The notes beneath the pieces are model-generated. The model searched no databases, was not told the DNA's origin, and was given only the letters and a program-made list of their open reading frames with translations. Both the position numbers and the translations under genes were made by a program. Positions 45,594-54,829 of a stretch of DNA of 64,000 bases are shown in pieces (the stretch's first letter is position 1; every line of letters starts with the position of its first letter). Source of the DNA: Halomonas eurihalina (lineage in GTDB: Bacteria > Pseudomonadota > Gammaproteobacteria > Pseudomonadales > Halomonadaceae); assembly GCF_008274785.1 (NCBI RefSeq), contig NZ_VTPU01000007.1, forward strand, positions 62,001 to 126,000, given 5' to 3'.

Positions 45594-46364
45594 TCACGTC
45601 ACGGCGTCCAGGTGCTCGAGAACATCGAAATGATCGCAGCCCGGCCGGTCAACGAATTCCGCCTGACCGCCGATGTCTCGAACAGCAGTCACGAAGTCGC
45701 GGCCCTGCCGCCGAAAAGTCGGTGGATCGTGTTCGGCGATCACCACCCGGATCGACGGCAATGAGGCCAGCTCACCATGGAGTGGACTGAGGGCGCGAGC
45801 CCGATCTCGGTCGAGTCCCAGGGGAGCGTTGACGTAGGTGTCGACCAACGGGGCCAGATCATAGACGCCACTGACCAACAGCAGCTCATCGATGCGTGTG
45901 CTCCCCTCGGCGGCCACCCGGCAGGCCAGCTGGGCGCCGGCGCTGTGTCCGCCGAGAGTTACGGCCCCGACGCTACTCCGTTCCGCCAGCCTATCGAGAG
46001 CCGCCGCCAGTCCACGCGCGCACTGCTCGCTCATGGTCTCGAGCGATGTCGCCGGCGCCAGCCCGTAGCCCAGGGAGGCGAAAGCCATGCCCTGGGCCAG
46101 ATAACGCTCGGCCAGGAAGTCGGTGGCAGTATGATCCAGTTCCTGCCAGTAACCTCCATGGATGAAGGCCATCAACGGCCAGGGGCCAGGTCCCGGAGGC
46201 ACAAACAGGTGCAGGCAGGCCAGCGGATCATCGCCATAGACTAGCCGGCAAGGTGCATGACGCTCGACGAGCCGCCGCCCCGCCGCTGCCTGCCGTGCCA
46301 GGGTATCCTCAACGTCCCGGGCGTAATAGCTCGGTGAATACTCGCGATCCGGGGCACCGGTCAT
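45594..46364 (-). CDS. Alpha/beta hydrolase, probable kynurenine formamidase
   Basis: A 256-residue alpha/beta hydrolase. The oxyanion-hole motif HGGYW, the nucleophile in GGHSAGAQ, and a late catalytic His in GCDHFDVLE fit the arylformamidase (AFMID-like) type that cleaves N-formylkynurenine. It starts 12 bases after the kynureninase stop, with a GAGGAGG site, so both are cotranscribed; this supports formamidase function. It is not the metal-dependent bacterial KynB fold, so I leave the symbol empty. Tryptophan dioxygenase, the preceding step, is not in the window. Confidence 0.8.
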   Translation of the reverse strand: MTGAPDREYSPSYYARDVEDTLARQAAAGRRLVERHAPCRLVYGDDPLACLHLFVPPGPGPWPLMAFIHGGYWQELDHTATDFLAERYLAQGMAFASLGYGLAPATSLETMSEQCARGLAAALDRLAERSSVGAVTLGGHSAGAQLACRVAAEGSTRIDELLLVSGVYDLAPLVDTYVNAPLGLDRDRARALSPLHGELASLPSIRVVIAEHDPPTFRRQGRDFVTAVRDIGGQAEFVDRPGCDHFDVLEHLDAVT

Positions 46365-46375
46365 GACGCGCCTCC

Positions 46376-47620
46376 TCAAGTCACGGCGCTGCGCACGTTA
46401 AAACGCGGTTGCCGGTACTCGCCGCTCTCCAGCACCTCGCGAAAATGCCGCGCTGCCTGCCAGACGTCTTCAAAGCTCAGGTAGAGCGGTGTGAAGCCGA
46501 AGCGCATCAGTCCGGGTTCACGGTAATCGCCGATCACACCCCGGGCGATCAGTGCCTGGACGATGGCGAAACCATGCTCGGTATCGATCAGCGACACCTG
46601 ACTGCCCCGTTCCCCGGCCGCCGGGGTGATATCGGTAATGCCGTAGGGATCGAACAAATCGGCCAGACAGTCGCGGAACAGCTCGCTCATCGCCAGACTC
46701 TTGGTCCGCAGGGCGTGCATGTCGACCTCGGCCCACATCGCCAGCGAGGCCTCCAGGGCGCTGTAGACCAGCGCCGAGTGCGTTCCGGTGCGAAAACGGG
46801 TGATATCGCCGGCCGGCTCATAGTCCTCGTCGAAGGCGAAGGGCACGGCGTGACCATGCCAGCCAGAAAGCGGCTGCCAACCGTGACGCTGGTTATCTCG
46901 CTGGACATAGATGAAGGCCGGTGCGCCTGGCCCACCGTTGAGATACTTGTAGGTGCAGCCTACCGCATAGCGTGCACCGCTGCCGTTAAGGTCCACCGGC
47001 AACGCGCCCGCCGAGTGGGCCAGGTCCCAGATCACTTCGGCGCCGTGTGCGTGCACTAGCCGGGTGGTGGCTGCCATGTCGCGCAGCGCCCCGGTGCGAT
47101 AATTGACCTGGCTCAGTACCACCACGTCGACGCCTGCGAGATTCGCCTCGAGCGACTCTCCCTCGAGCGACTCTCCCTCGGGCAGGAAGCGATGCTCGTG
47201 CCCGCCGAAGCGGCTGAACCCCTGGGCGATGTAGCCATCGGTGGGGAAATTGCCGCCCTCGCTCAGCACCACACCGCCTCCGTCGCCGCGCTGACCGATG
47301 ATATAGCCCAGCAACTTGAAGATATTGAGCGTGATGTTGTCGGTGACGACTACCTCGCCCTCGCCAGCACCGATCACGGGCGCCAGCAGGTTGCCAAGCC
47401 GCTCGGGAGCATCGAACCAGCCCTGGTTCCAGCCCTTGATCAGGTCGTCGCGCCACTGGTCCATGGTCTCGGCGACCGCCTTGCGGGCAGCGAGAGGTTG
47501 GGCGCCGAGGGAATTGCCATCGAGATAAAGCACATCCTCCGGCAAGGCGAAGCGTTCCTTGAAGGTCGCCAGAGGATCCTGACGGTCGAGTTCGCGAGCG
47601 CTATCGAGTGTCACGGCCAT
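46376..47620 (-). CDS. kynU: Kynureninase
   Basis: A 414-residue PLP enzyme that cleaves kynurenine to anthranilate and alanine. Family segments are YLDGNSLGAQPLAAR near the N-terminus, FPTDGYIAQG, WDLAHSAGALPVDLN with the PLP Asp, and YKYLNGGPGAPAF with the PLP-binding Lys. The start at 47620 is supported by GGAG nine bases upstream; the longer frame upstream is not similar to the family. A 15-bp tandem duplication near 47157-47186 gives the repeated five residues GESLE-GESLE in a surface region. First gene of a two-gene operon. Confidence 0.96.
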   Translation of the reverse strand: MAVTLDSARELDRQDPLATFKERFALPEDVLYLDGNSLGAQPLAARKAVAETMDQWRDDLIKGWNQGWFDAPERLGNLLAPVIGAGEGEVVVTDNITLNIFKLLGYIIGQRGDGGGVVLSEGGNFPTDGYIAQGFSRFGGHEHRFLPEGESLEGESLEANLAGVDVVVLSQVNYRTGALRDMAATTRLVHAHGAEVIWDLAHSAGALPVDLNGSGARYAVGCTYKYLNGGPGAPAFIYVQRDNQRHGWQPLSGWHGHAVPFAFDEDYEPAGDITRFRTGTHSALVYSALEASLAMWAEVDMHALRTKSLAMSELFRDCLADLFDPYGITDITPAAGERGSQVSLIDTEHGFAIVQALIARGVIGDYREPGLMRFGFTPLYLSFEDVWQAARHFREVLESGEYRQPRFNVRSAVT

Positions 47621-47815
47621 GTTCGATTCTCCAACGGGGATAGAGCGGCCAAGAATGCCTCGATGATCCGACAGGAACGTCCGCGATGCCAGGCCGACCG
47701 CCTGCGCGATGACGCGGCGCTCTGTCGACACTTCACTTCCGATTCCGGCTAGTCTCCGCGACGCACCGCGGTACACTGGCGACATCGACTCGGGATGCTG
47801 GAGAGGAACCCCACC

Positions 47816-49219
47816 ATGCTGGACCCATCTCAGTGCCGCCAGGCTCGTCTGGCTCGGGATGCCCGGTTCGATGGCCGCTTCTTCGTCGCGGTGACCAGCA
47901 CCGGCGTCTACTGCCGCCCGATCTGCCCGGCGACACCGCCCCACGAGCGCAACGTGCGTTACTACGAAAGCGCCCTGGCCGCCTCGCGGGACGGCTTCAG
48001 GCCCTGCCTGCGCTGCCGGCCAGACAGCGCACCGGATTCGCCCGCCTGGAGAGGTACGCACGTCACCTTCGAGCGTGCCCTGCGGCTGATCGACGAAGGC
48101 GCCCTTCGCGAGGCCCCATTGGGCGCGCTCTGCGAACGTCTGGGTATCGGAGAGCGTTACCTACGCCAGCTTTTCCAGCAGCGTCTCGGTGTCTCGCCCA
48201 AGAGCTATGCGCTGCATCGTCAGTGCCTGTTCGCCAAGCAATTGCTGCACCAGACTCGCCTGCCCGTCACCGAGGTCGCCTATGCCAGCGGCTTTCGCAG
48301 CCTGAGGCGCTTCAACGACGCCTTTCGCCGCCACATCGGCCTGGCGCCCCGGGAATTGCGCCGTCGTGGTGGCACCAGCGACGACGGCCTGACGCTGACG
48401 CTCGCTTACCGGCCGCCCTATGCCTGGCAGCCCTTGCACGATTTCCACCGGCAGCGCGCCATCGACGGCCTGGAATGGGTCGGCGAGCACCATTACGGCC
48501 GCCATGTCCGCTGGGGAAGCGCCCGGGGCTGGTTCACCGCCGAACACGATCCCGAGCACCACGCCTTCCGCGTGCGCCTGATGCTCGACGACCTTGCCGT
48601 CCTGGCGCCGGTGGTGCGGCGGATTCGTCGCGTGCTCGACCTGGATGCCGACACCACGGCCATCGAGGCCCACCTCGGTCGTGCCGTGCCGGGGCTGTCG
48701 CTGACCGAAGGGCTGCGCCTGCCCGGCGTCTGGTCGCCGTTCGAGGCCGGCGTGCGAGCGATCCTCGGCCAGCAAGTCTCCATCATCGCCGCCCGCCGGC
48801 TGGTCGGCAGCCTGGTCGAACGACTCGGCGAACCAACCGGCGACGGCTATCATTTCCCGACACCCGAATCCGTTGCCACCAACGACCTCGAGTTCCTGCG
48901 CATGCCCGGCGCGCGCAAGGCGACCCTGCAACGCTTCGCAAGCTGGTACGCTGGTGCCGGGTCGGGCGACGATCCGCTCCAGTGGACAGCCCTCAAGGGC
49001 ATCGGCCCCTGGACGGCGAACTACGCCGCCATGCGCGGCACCGGACATCCCGACATCTGGCTGGATGGCGACGCCGGGGTACGACGAGCCCTCGGCCACC
49101 TGGGCGGTATTGACCCGGCCGATGCCGCGCCCTGGCGCAGCTACCTGACTCTTCAGCTATGGTCTCAGGAGCCGGCACCCGACAACCCGGAACACAACGT
49201 CATGGAGGCGAGCCGATGA
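47816..49219 (+). CDS. Ada N-terminal domain / AraC HTH / AlkA glycosylase fusion
   Basis: A 467-residue alkylation-response protein with three parts. Residues 1-75 are the Ada zinc domain with ligands Cys33, Cys37, Cys64 and Cys67; Cys33 is the methyl-phosphotriester acceptor. Residues about 80-180 are the AraC-type DNA-binding domain. From about 190 an AlkA N-terminal domain and an HhH-GPD glycosylase follow, with GIGPWTANYAAMR as the hairpin and the catalytic Asp in LDGDAGVRRAL. It should sense methyl damage, activate transcription and excise 3-methyladenine. It overlaps ogt by four bases. The ATG at 47816 has GAGGAA eight bases upstream. Confidence 0.94.
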   Translation: MLDPSQCRQARLARDARFDGRFFVAVTSTGVYCRPICPATPPHERNVRYYESALAASRDGFRPCLRCRPDSAPDSPAWRGTHVTFERALRLIDEGALREAPLGALCERLGIGERYLRQLFQQRLGVSPKSYALHRQCLFAKQLLHQTRLPVTEVAYASGFRSLRRFNDAFRRHIGLAPRELRRRGGTSDDGLTLTLAYRPPYAWQPLHDFHRQRAIDGLEWVGEHHYGRHVRWGSARGWFTAEHDPEHHAFRVRLMLDDLAVLAPVVRRIRRVLDLDADTTAIEAHLGRAVPGLSLTEGLRLPGVWSPFEAGVRAILGQQVSIIAARRLVGSLVERLGEPTGDGYHFPTPESVATNDLEFLRMPGARKATLQRFASWYAGAGSGDDPLQWTALKGIGPWTANYAAMRGTGHPDIWLDGDAGVRRALGHLGGIDPADAAPWRSYLTLQLWSQEPAPDNPEHNVMEASR

Positions 49220-49704
49220 CCGATGCCCTCGACTACTACCAGCCCCCGCAAAGCGACGCCCTCGGCCTGCTGCGCATGAGCGCCACGGCCTCGGGTATCA
49301 CCGAGATCGCCTTCGTCATGGAAAAGGACGCTGCGCCACGCCCCAACGAGATCACCGAGCGTGCCCGGCAGCAACTCGACGAGTACTTCGCCGGTGAACG
49401 CCGCGACTTCGATCTGCCGCTCGCACCGCGAGGCACGGATTTCCAACAGCGGGTCTGGGAGGCATTGGCCACCATTCCCTTTGGCGAGACGCGCAACTAC
49501 GCCGAAATCGCCGAGCAACTCCGCTGCAAGGGCGGCCAGCGCGCGGTGGGAGCCGCCAACGGCAAGAACCCCATCGCCATCGTCGTGCCCTGCCACCGGG
49601 TGATCGGCAGCGACGGCCAACTCACCGGCTACGCTGGCGGCATCGGGCGCAAGCAATGGCTGCTGGCCCACGAAGCCGGCGAGATTCCCTTTCAACTGGC
49701 CTGA
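49216..49704 (+). CDS. ogt: Methylated-DNA--protein-cysteine methyltransferase
   Basis: A 162-residue suicide methyltransferase that takes the alkyl group from O6-alkylguanine. The acceptor Cys is in IVVPCHRVIG; the GKNPIAIV segment before it and the RAVGAANG helix are also family signatures, and FQQRVWEALATIPFGETRNYAEIA is the DNA-binding part. It starts inside the stop of the Ada-AlkA gene (ATGA), with GGAGG upstream. Its presence as a separate protein supplies the second half of Ada that the fusion lacks. Confidence 0.95.
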   Translation: MTDALDYYQPPQSDALGLLRMSATASGITEIAFVMEKDAAPRPNEITERARQQLDEYFAGERRDFDLPLAPRGTDFQQRVWEALATIPFGETRNYAEIAEQLRCKGGQRAVGAANGKNPIAIVVPCHRVIGSDGQLTGYAGGIGRKQWLLAHEAGEIPFQLA

Positions 49705-49714
49705 AGGGGCCCGC

Positions 49715-50389
49715 TCAGACGGCATCCCCCTGCAGGGTGCCGAGCCGGCGCACGCTGGCGACGAAGTCGCTGAAGCGCTCGCCCTGGATGAGCACGTGAT
49801 CGCGTAGTGCCCGCTCGGCCCGCTCGGCCTCTCCTGCCTCGATGGCAGCGACGATCTCGCGATGCTCCTCCAGCGAGCTGCCCATGCGCTGACGCACCTG
49901 AAGCTGCAGGCGTCGGTAGGGCTTGAGCCGCTGCTTCAACTGGCGCGCCTCGCTATCCAGAAAGCCGTTGTGGCTGGCCCGATAGATACAGTCGTGAAAG
50001 GCCGCGTTCTCGTAATAGTACTCGTCGGGATCGCCCGCCCGGGCCGCCGTCTCGCATCGCGCCAGGGTCTCGCGCAGTTCCGTCAGTTCCGCATCGCTGA
50101 TCCGCCGGGCGGCCAGCCGCCCGCACATGCCCTCCAGTTCGGCCATCACCTCGAACATCTCGATCAACTGGTCGATGCCCACCTTGGCCACGAAGGTTCC
50201 CTTCTTCGGCGAGACCGTGACCAGACCGCTGGCCACCAGCTGCTGGATCGCCTCGCGCACCGGCGTGCGCGAGACCTCGAACTCGCGGCCCAGGGCCTCC
50301 GGGTCCAGGCGCTCCCCCGGTGCGCGCCGCCCATTGATGATGTCGTCTTCCAGTGCATCCCGAAGTCGCTGCGTATTCGACCGTTTCAT
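49715..50389 (-). CDS. GntR-family (FadR/FCD) regulator, probable malonate regulator
   Basis: A 224-residue regulator with an N-terminal GntR winged helix (about 4-68: LRDALEDDIINGRRAPGERL, then FEVSRTPVREAIQQL) and a C-terminal FCD ligand domain (about 75-205; YENAAFHDCIYRASHN carries metal or ligand-binding residues). It is divergent from the matPQMAB operon, with 145 bases between starts and a dyad overlapping a promoter, so it is the likely malonate or malonyl-CoA-responsive regulator. A GGAGG site supports ATG 50389. It converges with ogt, with only ten bases between stops. Confidence 0.88.
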   Translation of the reverse strand: MKRSNTQRLRDALEDDIINGRRAPGERLDPEALGREFEVSRTPVREAIQQLVASGLVTVSPKKGTFVAKVGIDQLIEMFEVMAELEGMCGRLAARRISDAELTELRETLARCETAARAGDPDEYYYENAAFHDCIYRASHNGFLDSEARQLKQRLKPYRRLQLQVRQRMGSSLEEHREIVAAIEAGEAERAERALRDHVLIQGERFSDFVASVRRLGTLQGDAV

Positions 50390-50445
50390 GGCCTGGGTTC
50401 CTCCCTTCACGCGCTTGCCTCACCCCTTGGTCTAATATCCTGAAT

Positions 50446-50476
50446 TTGACACTGGTATTTCAATACGTCTATTGAA
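50446..50476 (+). promoter_or_regulatory. Promoter and operator dyad of the malonate operon
   Basis: A perfect -35 TTGACA (50446-50451) is followed after 16 bases by the -10-like TCTATT (50468-50473). A perfect dyad TTCAAT (50459-50464) and ATTGAA (50471-50476) overlaps the -10 region, where binding by the GntR-type protein would block transcription. The -10 match is modest. Confidence 0.6.
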
Positions 50477-50534
50477 GTATACATCAGCCTAGCTGATACA
50501 CACTTCATACAAGAACAATCTCCAAGGAGACGCC

Positions 50535-51539
50535 ATGAAACGCTCATACATGCCACCCCTGGTGGCCGGCCTGGCTCTCGCCACGCTCGCCGCCAGTTCT
50601 TCCGCGTCCGCCCAGACGGTACTGCGCGCCTCCCACCAGTTCCCCGGCGGGCAAGGCGACGTGCGCGATGAAATGGTCCAACTGATGGCCGAGAAGGTCG
50701 CCGACGCCGATGTGGGGCTCGAAGTCGAGGTCTATCCCGGTCAGTCGCTGTTCAAGGCACGCGAGCAGTGGGCCGCTCTGTCTCGGGGCCGGCTGGACAT
50801 CACCGCGCTGCCGCTCGACTACGCCAGCGGCCGCCACCCCGAGTTCTCCGCTACCCTGATGCCCGGCCTGGTGCGCAACCACGAGCACGCCCAGCGGCTG
50901 AACGACTCCGAGTTCATGGGCATGATCAAGGACGTCATCCAGGAAGGTGGCGCCCGAGTGCTGGCCGATGCCTGGCTGGCCGGCGGCTTCGCCTCCAGCG
51001 ATCGTTGCATCACCTCGCCGGACACCGTCGACGGCCAGAACTTCCGCGCCGCCGGCCCGGCCTTCGAGGAAATGCTGGAAGCCGCGGGCGCATCGATCAC
51101 CTCCATGCCCTCCTCGGACATCTACACCGCCATGCAGACCGGCGTACTGGATGCCGCCAATACCTCATCGATGTCCTTCGTCTCGTACCGCATCTACGAG
51201 CAGGTCGAGTGCCTTACCCAGCCCGGCGAGCATGCCCTGTGGTTCATGTACGAACCGATCCTGATCTCCGAGCAGAGCTGGCAGAAACTCGACGAGGCGA
51301 AGCAGCAGGCGCTCATGGAGGCCGGCCAGGACGCCGAGGAGTTCTTCGCCGAAAAAGCGGCCGGCCTGGACCAGCAGATGGTCGATGTCTTCGAGGAGAA
51401 CGGCGTCGAGGTCGTGAGCATGAGCGAAGAGGACTACAACGCCTGGCTGGAAATCGCCAAGCAGAGCGCCTACAAGAACTTCGCCGAGAACGTCCCCGAT
51501 GGGCAAGCCCTCATCGATGCCGCCCTGGCCGTCGATTGA
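50535..51539 (+). CDS. matP: TRAP transporter substrate-binding protein, malonate
   Basis: A 334-residue DctP-family periplasmic receptor. The signal peptide covers residues 1-26 (cleavage after SASA-Q), and the mature N-terminus LRASHQFPGGQGDVRDEM is the family's ligand-domain start. It is the first gene of an operon encoding malonyl-CoA decarboxylase and synthetase, with the same order as matPQMAB of Sinorhizobium meliloti, so malonate is the inferred ligand. An AAGGAG site precedes the ATG. Confidence 0.88.
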   Translation: MKRSYMPPLVAGLALATLAASSSASAQTVLRASHQFPGGQGDVRDEMVQLMAEKVADADVGLEVEVYPGQSLFKAREQWAALSRGRLDITALPLDYASGRHPEFSATLMPGLVRNHEHAQRLNDSEFMGMIKDVIQEGGARVLADAWLAGGFASSDRCITSPDTVDGQNFRAAGPAFEEMLEAAGASITSMPSSDIYTAMQTGVLDAANTSSMSFVSYRIYEQVECLTQPGEHALWFMYEPILISEQSWQKLDEAKQQALMEAGQDAEEFFAEKAAGLDQQMVDVFEENGVEVVSMSEEDYNAWLEIAKQSAYKNFAENVPDGQALIDAALAVD

Positions 51540-51602
51540 CCCACCGGCTCCGCCACCGACACCGGCCCACCACGCCGGTGTCCCTGACTTCGGGAGGACG
51601 AC

Positions 51603-52124
51603 ATGGCCATGGCCAATACTTCACCCTTTGCCGGACGCCTGCCACTCATCGATCTCTATATTCGCATGATGGACAGCGTCTCTCGCTACGCCGCCTACCT
51701 GGCTGCCGTGATGTTCATCGCCGGCGTGTTCGCGGTCTGCCACATGGTGTTCGTGCGCTACGTGCTGGGCATGAGCACCAGCTGGCAGACGGAATTCACC
51801 GTCTTCTCCGTCACCGGCGCCATGCTGATGGGCAGTGCCTACGTACTGCTGACCGGCGGCCATGTCGCCATCACCCTGCTACCCGACATGGTGGGCGGCG
51901 TGGCCCGCAAGATCATGCAGTGGACGGCCTCGCTGGTCGGGCTCGGCTTCTGCGCGGCCCTGAGCTACGGCGCCTGGATCTACCTGGCCGAGGCCTGGCA
52001 TGGGCAATGGACCACCGGCACGGTATGGAATCCGCCGCTCTGGCCGGCCCTGCTGCCGCTGGCCGTGGGCAGTAGCCTGCTGACCCTGCAGTACATCGCC
52101 GAACTGCTGCGCGGGGAGGACTGA
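51603..52124 (+). CDS. matQ: TRAP transporter small permease, malonate
   Basis: A 173-residue DctQ-family membrane protein with four helices. The segment GMSTSWQTEFTVFSVTGAMLMGSAYVLL (residues about 58-85) is the conserved family core. It lies between the receptor (63-base gap, GGGAGG site) and the large permease, whose ATG follows the stop by one base. Confidence 0.9.
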   Translation: MAMANTSPFAGRLPLIDLYIRMMDSVSRYAAYLAAVMFIAGVFAVCHMVFVRYVLGMSTSWQTEFTVFSVTGAMLMGSAYVLLTGGHVAITLLPDMVGGVARKIMQWTASLVGLGFCAALSYGAWIYLAEAWHGQWTTGTVWNPPLWPALLPLAVGSSLLTLQYIAELLRGED

Positions 52125-52125
52125 C

Positions 52126-53460
52126 ATGGATCCGATCACGCTCGGCATCATCGTGGCCCTCGCCCTCGTGGCACTGATGGCCATCGGCACTCCCATCGCC
52201 TTCGCCCTGGGCGGCGTCTCGCTGCTCGCCCTGCTGTATGACCGGGGCCTGCCGGAACTGACCTATTTCGGCGAGACCTTCTTCGAGCGCATCGCCGACT
52301 TCGGCTTCGTCGCCATTCCCATGTTCATCCTGATGGGCGCCGCCGTGGCCTCCTCACCCACCGGACGCGACCTCTATCGCTCGCTGGACCTATGGATGGG
52401 ACGGCTGCCGGCGGGCCTGGCGGTCTCCAACATCGGCGCCTGCTCGATCTTCGCCGCCCTCTCCGGCTCTTCCCCCGCCACCTGCGCGGCCATCGGCAAG
52501 ATGGGCATCCCCGAGATGCGCACCCGCGGCTATCCGGATGGCGTCGCCGCTGGCTGCATCGCCGCCGGCGGCACCCTGGGCATCCTGATCCCGCCCTCGG
52601 TGACCATGATCATCTACGGCATCGCCAGCGAGACCTCCATCGGCCGATTGTTCATCGCCGGGGTGGTTCCGGGCTTCATGCTGGCGGGGCTATTCATGGT
52701 CTGGACCATCATCGCCTGCAAGCTGGCCGGCGGCTATCAGGCACCAATAGCCCAGACAACCGAACGCCTAAAGGAGACCGTCAAGACCAACGTCGACTCC
52801 AACATCAAGGCCTTGATCCGGGTGCTGCCCTTCCTGGCCGTGGTGGCGGGCATTTTGTTCGCGCTCTACGGCGGAGTGGCCACACCTTCCGAGGCGGCCG
52901 GCGTCGGCGCCTTTCTGTGCCTGGCACTGGCCATTCTCATCTACCGCATGTGGCAGGTCGGTCCCATCAAGCTGATCATGCGCGACTCCCTGCGCGAGAG
53001 CGTGATGATCATGCTGGTGATCGCCTGTGCCGAGGTGTTCGCCTACGCCCTGTCGTCGCTGTTCATCACCCAGACCGTAGCCGGCGCCATCGCCGAGCTG
53101 GAGGTCAATCGCTGGGTGCTGATGGGCGTCATCAACGTTTTCTTGCTGGTAGCCGGCTTCTTCCTGCCGCCGGTGGCAGTGATCGTGATGACCGCCCCGA
53201 TCCTGCTGCCGATCATCCTGGCCGCCAACTTCGATCCTTACTGGTTCGCCGTGGTGCTGACCATCAACCTGGAGATCGGCCTGATCACGCCGCCGGTCGG
53301 CCTCAACCTCTTCATCATCAAGGGCATCGCACCGGATATCTCGTTGCGCGACATCCTGCTCGGCAGCCTGCCCTACGCGCTGTGCATGGTGCTGGGGATC
53401 GTCCTGTTGTGTTTCTTCCCGGGCCTTGCCCTGTGGCTACCCGACCTGCTCATGGGCTGA
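52126..53460 (+). CDS. matM: TRAP transporter large permease, malonate
   Basis: A 444-residue DctM-family permease of full length with about twelve helices. Recognisable are FVAIPMFILMGAAV, SIFAALSGSSPATCAAIGKMGIPEM, GTLGILIPPSVTMIIYGI and LITPPVGLNLFIIKG. With MatP and MatQ it forms the Na+-coupled importer in the inner membrane. It starts one base after the matQ stop with a GGGGAGG site, and the decarboxylase gene follows 13 bases after its stop. Confidence 0.93.
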   Translation: MDPITLGIIVALALVALMAIGTPIAFALGGVSLLALLYDRGLPELTYFGETFFERIADFGFVAIPMFILMGAAVASSPTGRDLYRSLDLWMGRLPAGLAVSNIGACSIFAALSGSSPATCAAIGKMGIPEMRTRGYPDGVAAGCIAAGGTLGILIPPSVTMIIYGIASETSIGRLFIAGVVPGFMLAGLFMVWTIIACKLAGGYQAPIAQTTERLKETVKTNVDSNIKALIRVLPFLAVVAGILFALYGGVATPSEAAGVGAFLCLALAILIYRMWQVGPIKLIMRDSLRESVMIMLVIACAEVFAYALSSLFITQTVAGAIAELEVNRWVLMGVINVFLLVAGFFLPPVAVIVMTAPILLPIILAANFDPYWFAVVLTINLEIGLITPPVGLNLFIIKGIAPDISLRDILLGSLPYALCMVLGIVLLCFFPGLALWLPDLLMG

Positions 53461-53473
53461 AGGAGTCAACGTC

Positions 53474-54829
53474 ATGAACATGACCTTCCTGCAGGAGATG
53501 TTCAACAACATTACCCAACGCGACGCCTTGCTGCGACGTCGCCACGGGTACAACGCCAATCCCGACCACGCCGACCTGGTGGGCGCCTGCCGAGCCCTGC
53601 TGGACAGCGATGGCGAGGCCTCGAGCATCGCCCTGGCCAGCCGCGCCCTGGCCATGTACGAGCGGCTGGATGGCAGCGAACGTCGGCGTTTCTTCGCCCG
53701 GCTCGCCGAGGAATTCGCCGCCGATCCGGCGCGGATCGACCAGGCCTACGCCGCCTATCGCGAGTCTCGCGACAACGCCACCCTGAACGGCCTGTTCGAA
53801 GCCTGCGAACCACGGCGCCAGGAGTTGTTCCGGCGGCTCAACCTCGCCAGCGATGGCACCTATCAACTGGTCCGCATGCGCGAGGACCTGCTCGCCCTGC
53901 GTCGCGAACACCCGGAGCTGGCGGGCATCGATGCCGACTTCGCCCACCTATTTTCCTCCTGGTTCAATCGCGGCTTCCTGATGCTCAAGCGCATCGACTG
54001 GAACACACCGGCCTCGCTGCTCGAGCGCATCATCCACTACGAGGCGGTGCACGAAATCCACGACTGGAACGACCTGCGTCGACGGCTCGATACCCGTGAC
54101 CGGCGCTGCTTCGCCTTCTTCCACCCCGCCATCGGCGATGAACCGCTGATCTTCGTCGAAGTGGCGCTGTGCAAGGGCTTGCCGGATCACATCCAGCCGA
54201 TCCTGGCGGGGGAAGACAGCGACGTGGAAGCACCCGAGGATGCCGACACCGCCGCCTTCTTCGGCATCAGCAACTGCCAGACCGGACTACGCGGCATTTC
54301 CTTCGGCAACTTCCTGATCAAGCAGGTGGTGCAGGAACTCAAGCAGGAACTGCCCCAGCTCAAGCACTTCGTCACCCTTTCGCCGGTGCCGGGCTTTGCC
54401 CAATGGCTGAAGGCACAGCGCGACGACGACAGCACGTCCGAGGCCCAGCGCGAGGCGCTCGCGGCCCTGGAAGAGCCGGGCTGGCACCAGGATCCCGAAC
54501 GTGCCGAGGCCCTCAAGGCCGTCGTGCGGCCGGTGGCCGCCCGCTATCTGACGCAGGAGAAGAACGACCGGGGGCTGCCGCTCAACCCGGTGGCCCGCTT
54601 TCACCTCGGCAACGGCGCCGAGTTGCATCGCATCAACTGGCTCGGCGACATCTCAAACAAGGGGCTCGAGCAGGCCGCCGGCCTGATGGTCAATTACCTC
54701 TACGTGCTCAACGACATCGAACGCAACCACGAGAACTACACCGCCAACGCCACCGTGGCCTGCTCTAGCGAGGTTCGCGACCTCGCCCGCAAGGCCAGGA
54801 AACAGCAGGCCAAGGGAGAGCTGAAATGA
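53474..54829 (+). CDS. matA: Malonyl-CoA decarboxylase
   Basis: A 451-residue malonyl-CoA decarboxylase converting malonyl-CoA to acetyl-CoA and CO2. The N-terminal helical domain covers about residues 1-160; the C-terminal acetyltransferase-like domain holds KHFVTLSPVPGF with the catalytic Ser and VARFHLGNGAEL with the catalytic His. The ATG at 53474 has an AGGAG site; the frame further upstream lies inside matM. It overlaps matB by four bases (ATGA). Product acetyl-CoA goes to central metabolism. Confidence 0.95.
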   Translation: MNMTFLQEMFNNITQRDALLRRRHGYNANPDHADLVGACRALLDSDGEASSIALASRALAMYERLDGSERRRFFARLAEEFAADPARIDQAYAAYRESRDNATLNGLFEACEPRRQELFRRLNLASDGTYQLVRMREDLLALRREHPELAGIDADFAHLFSSWFNRGFLMLKRIDWNTPASLLERIIHYEAVHEIHDWNDLRRRLDTRDRRCFAFFHPAIGDEPLIFVEVALCKGLPDHIQPILAGEDSDVEAPEDADTAAFFGISNCQTGLRGISFGNFLIKQVVQELKQELPQLKHFVTLSPVPGFAQWLKAQRDDDSTSEAQREALAALEEPGWHQDPERAEALKAVVRPVAARYLTQEKNDRGLPLNPVARFHLGNGAELHRINWLGDISNKGLEQAAGLMVNYLYVLNDIERNHENYTANATVACSSEVRDLARKARKQQAKGELK

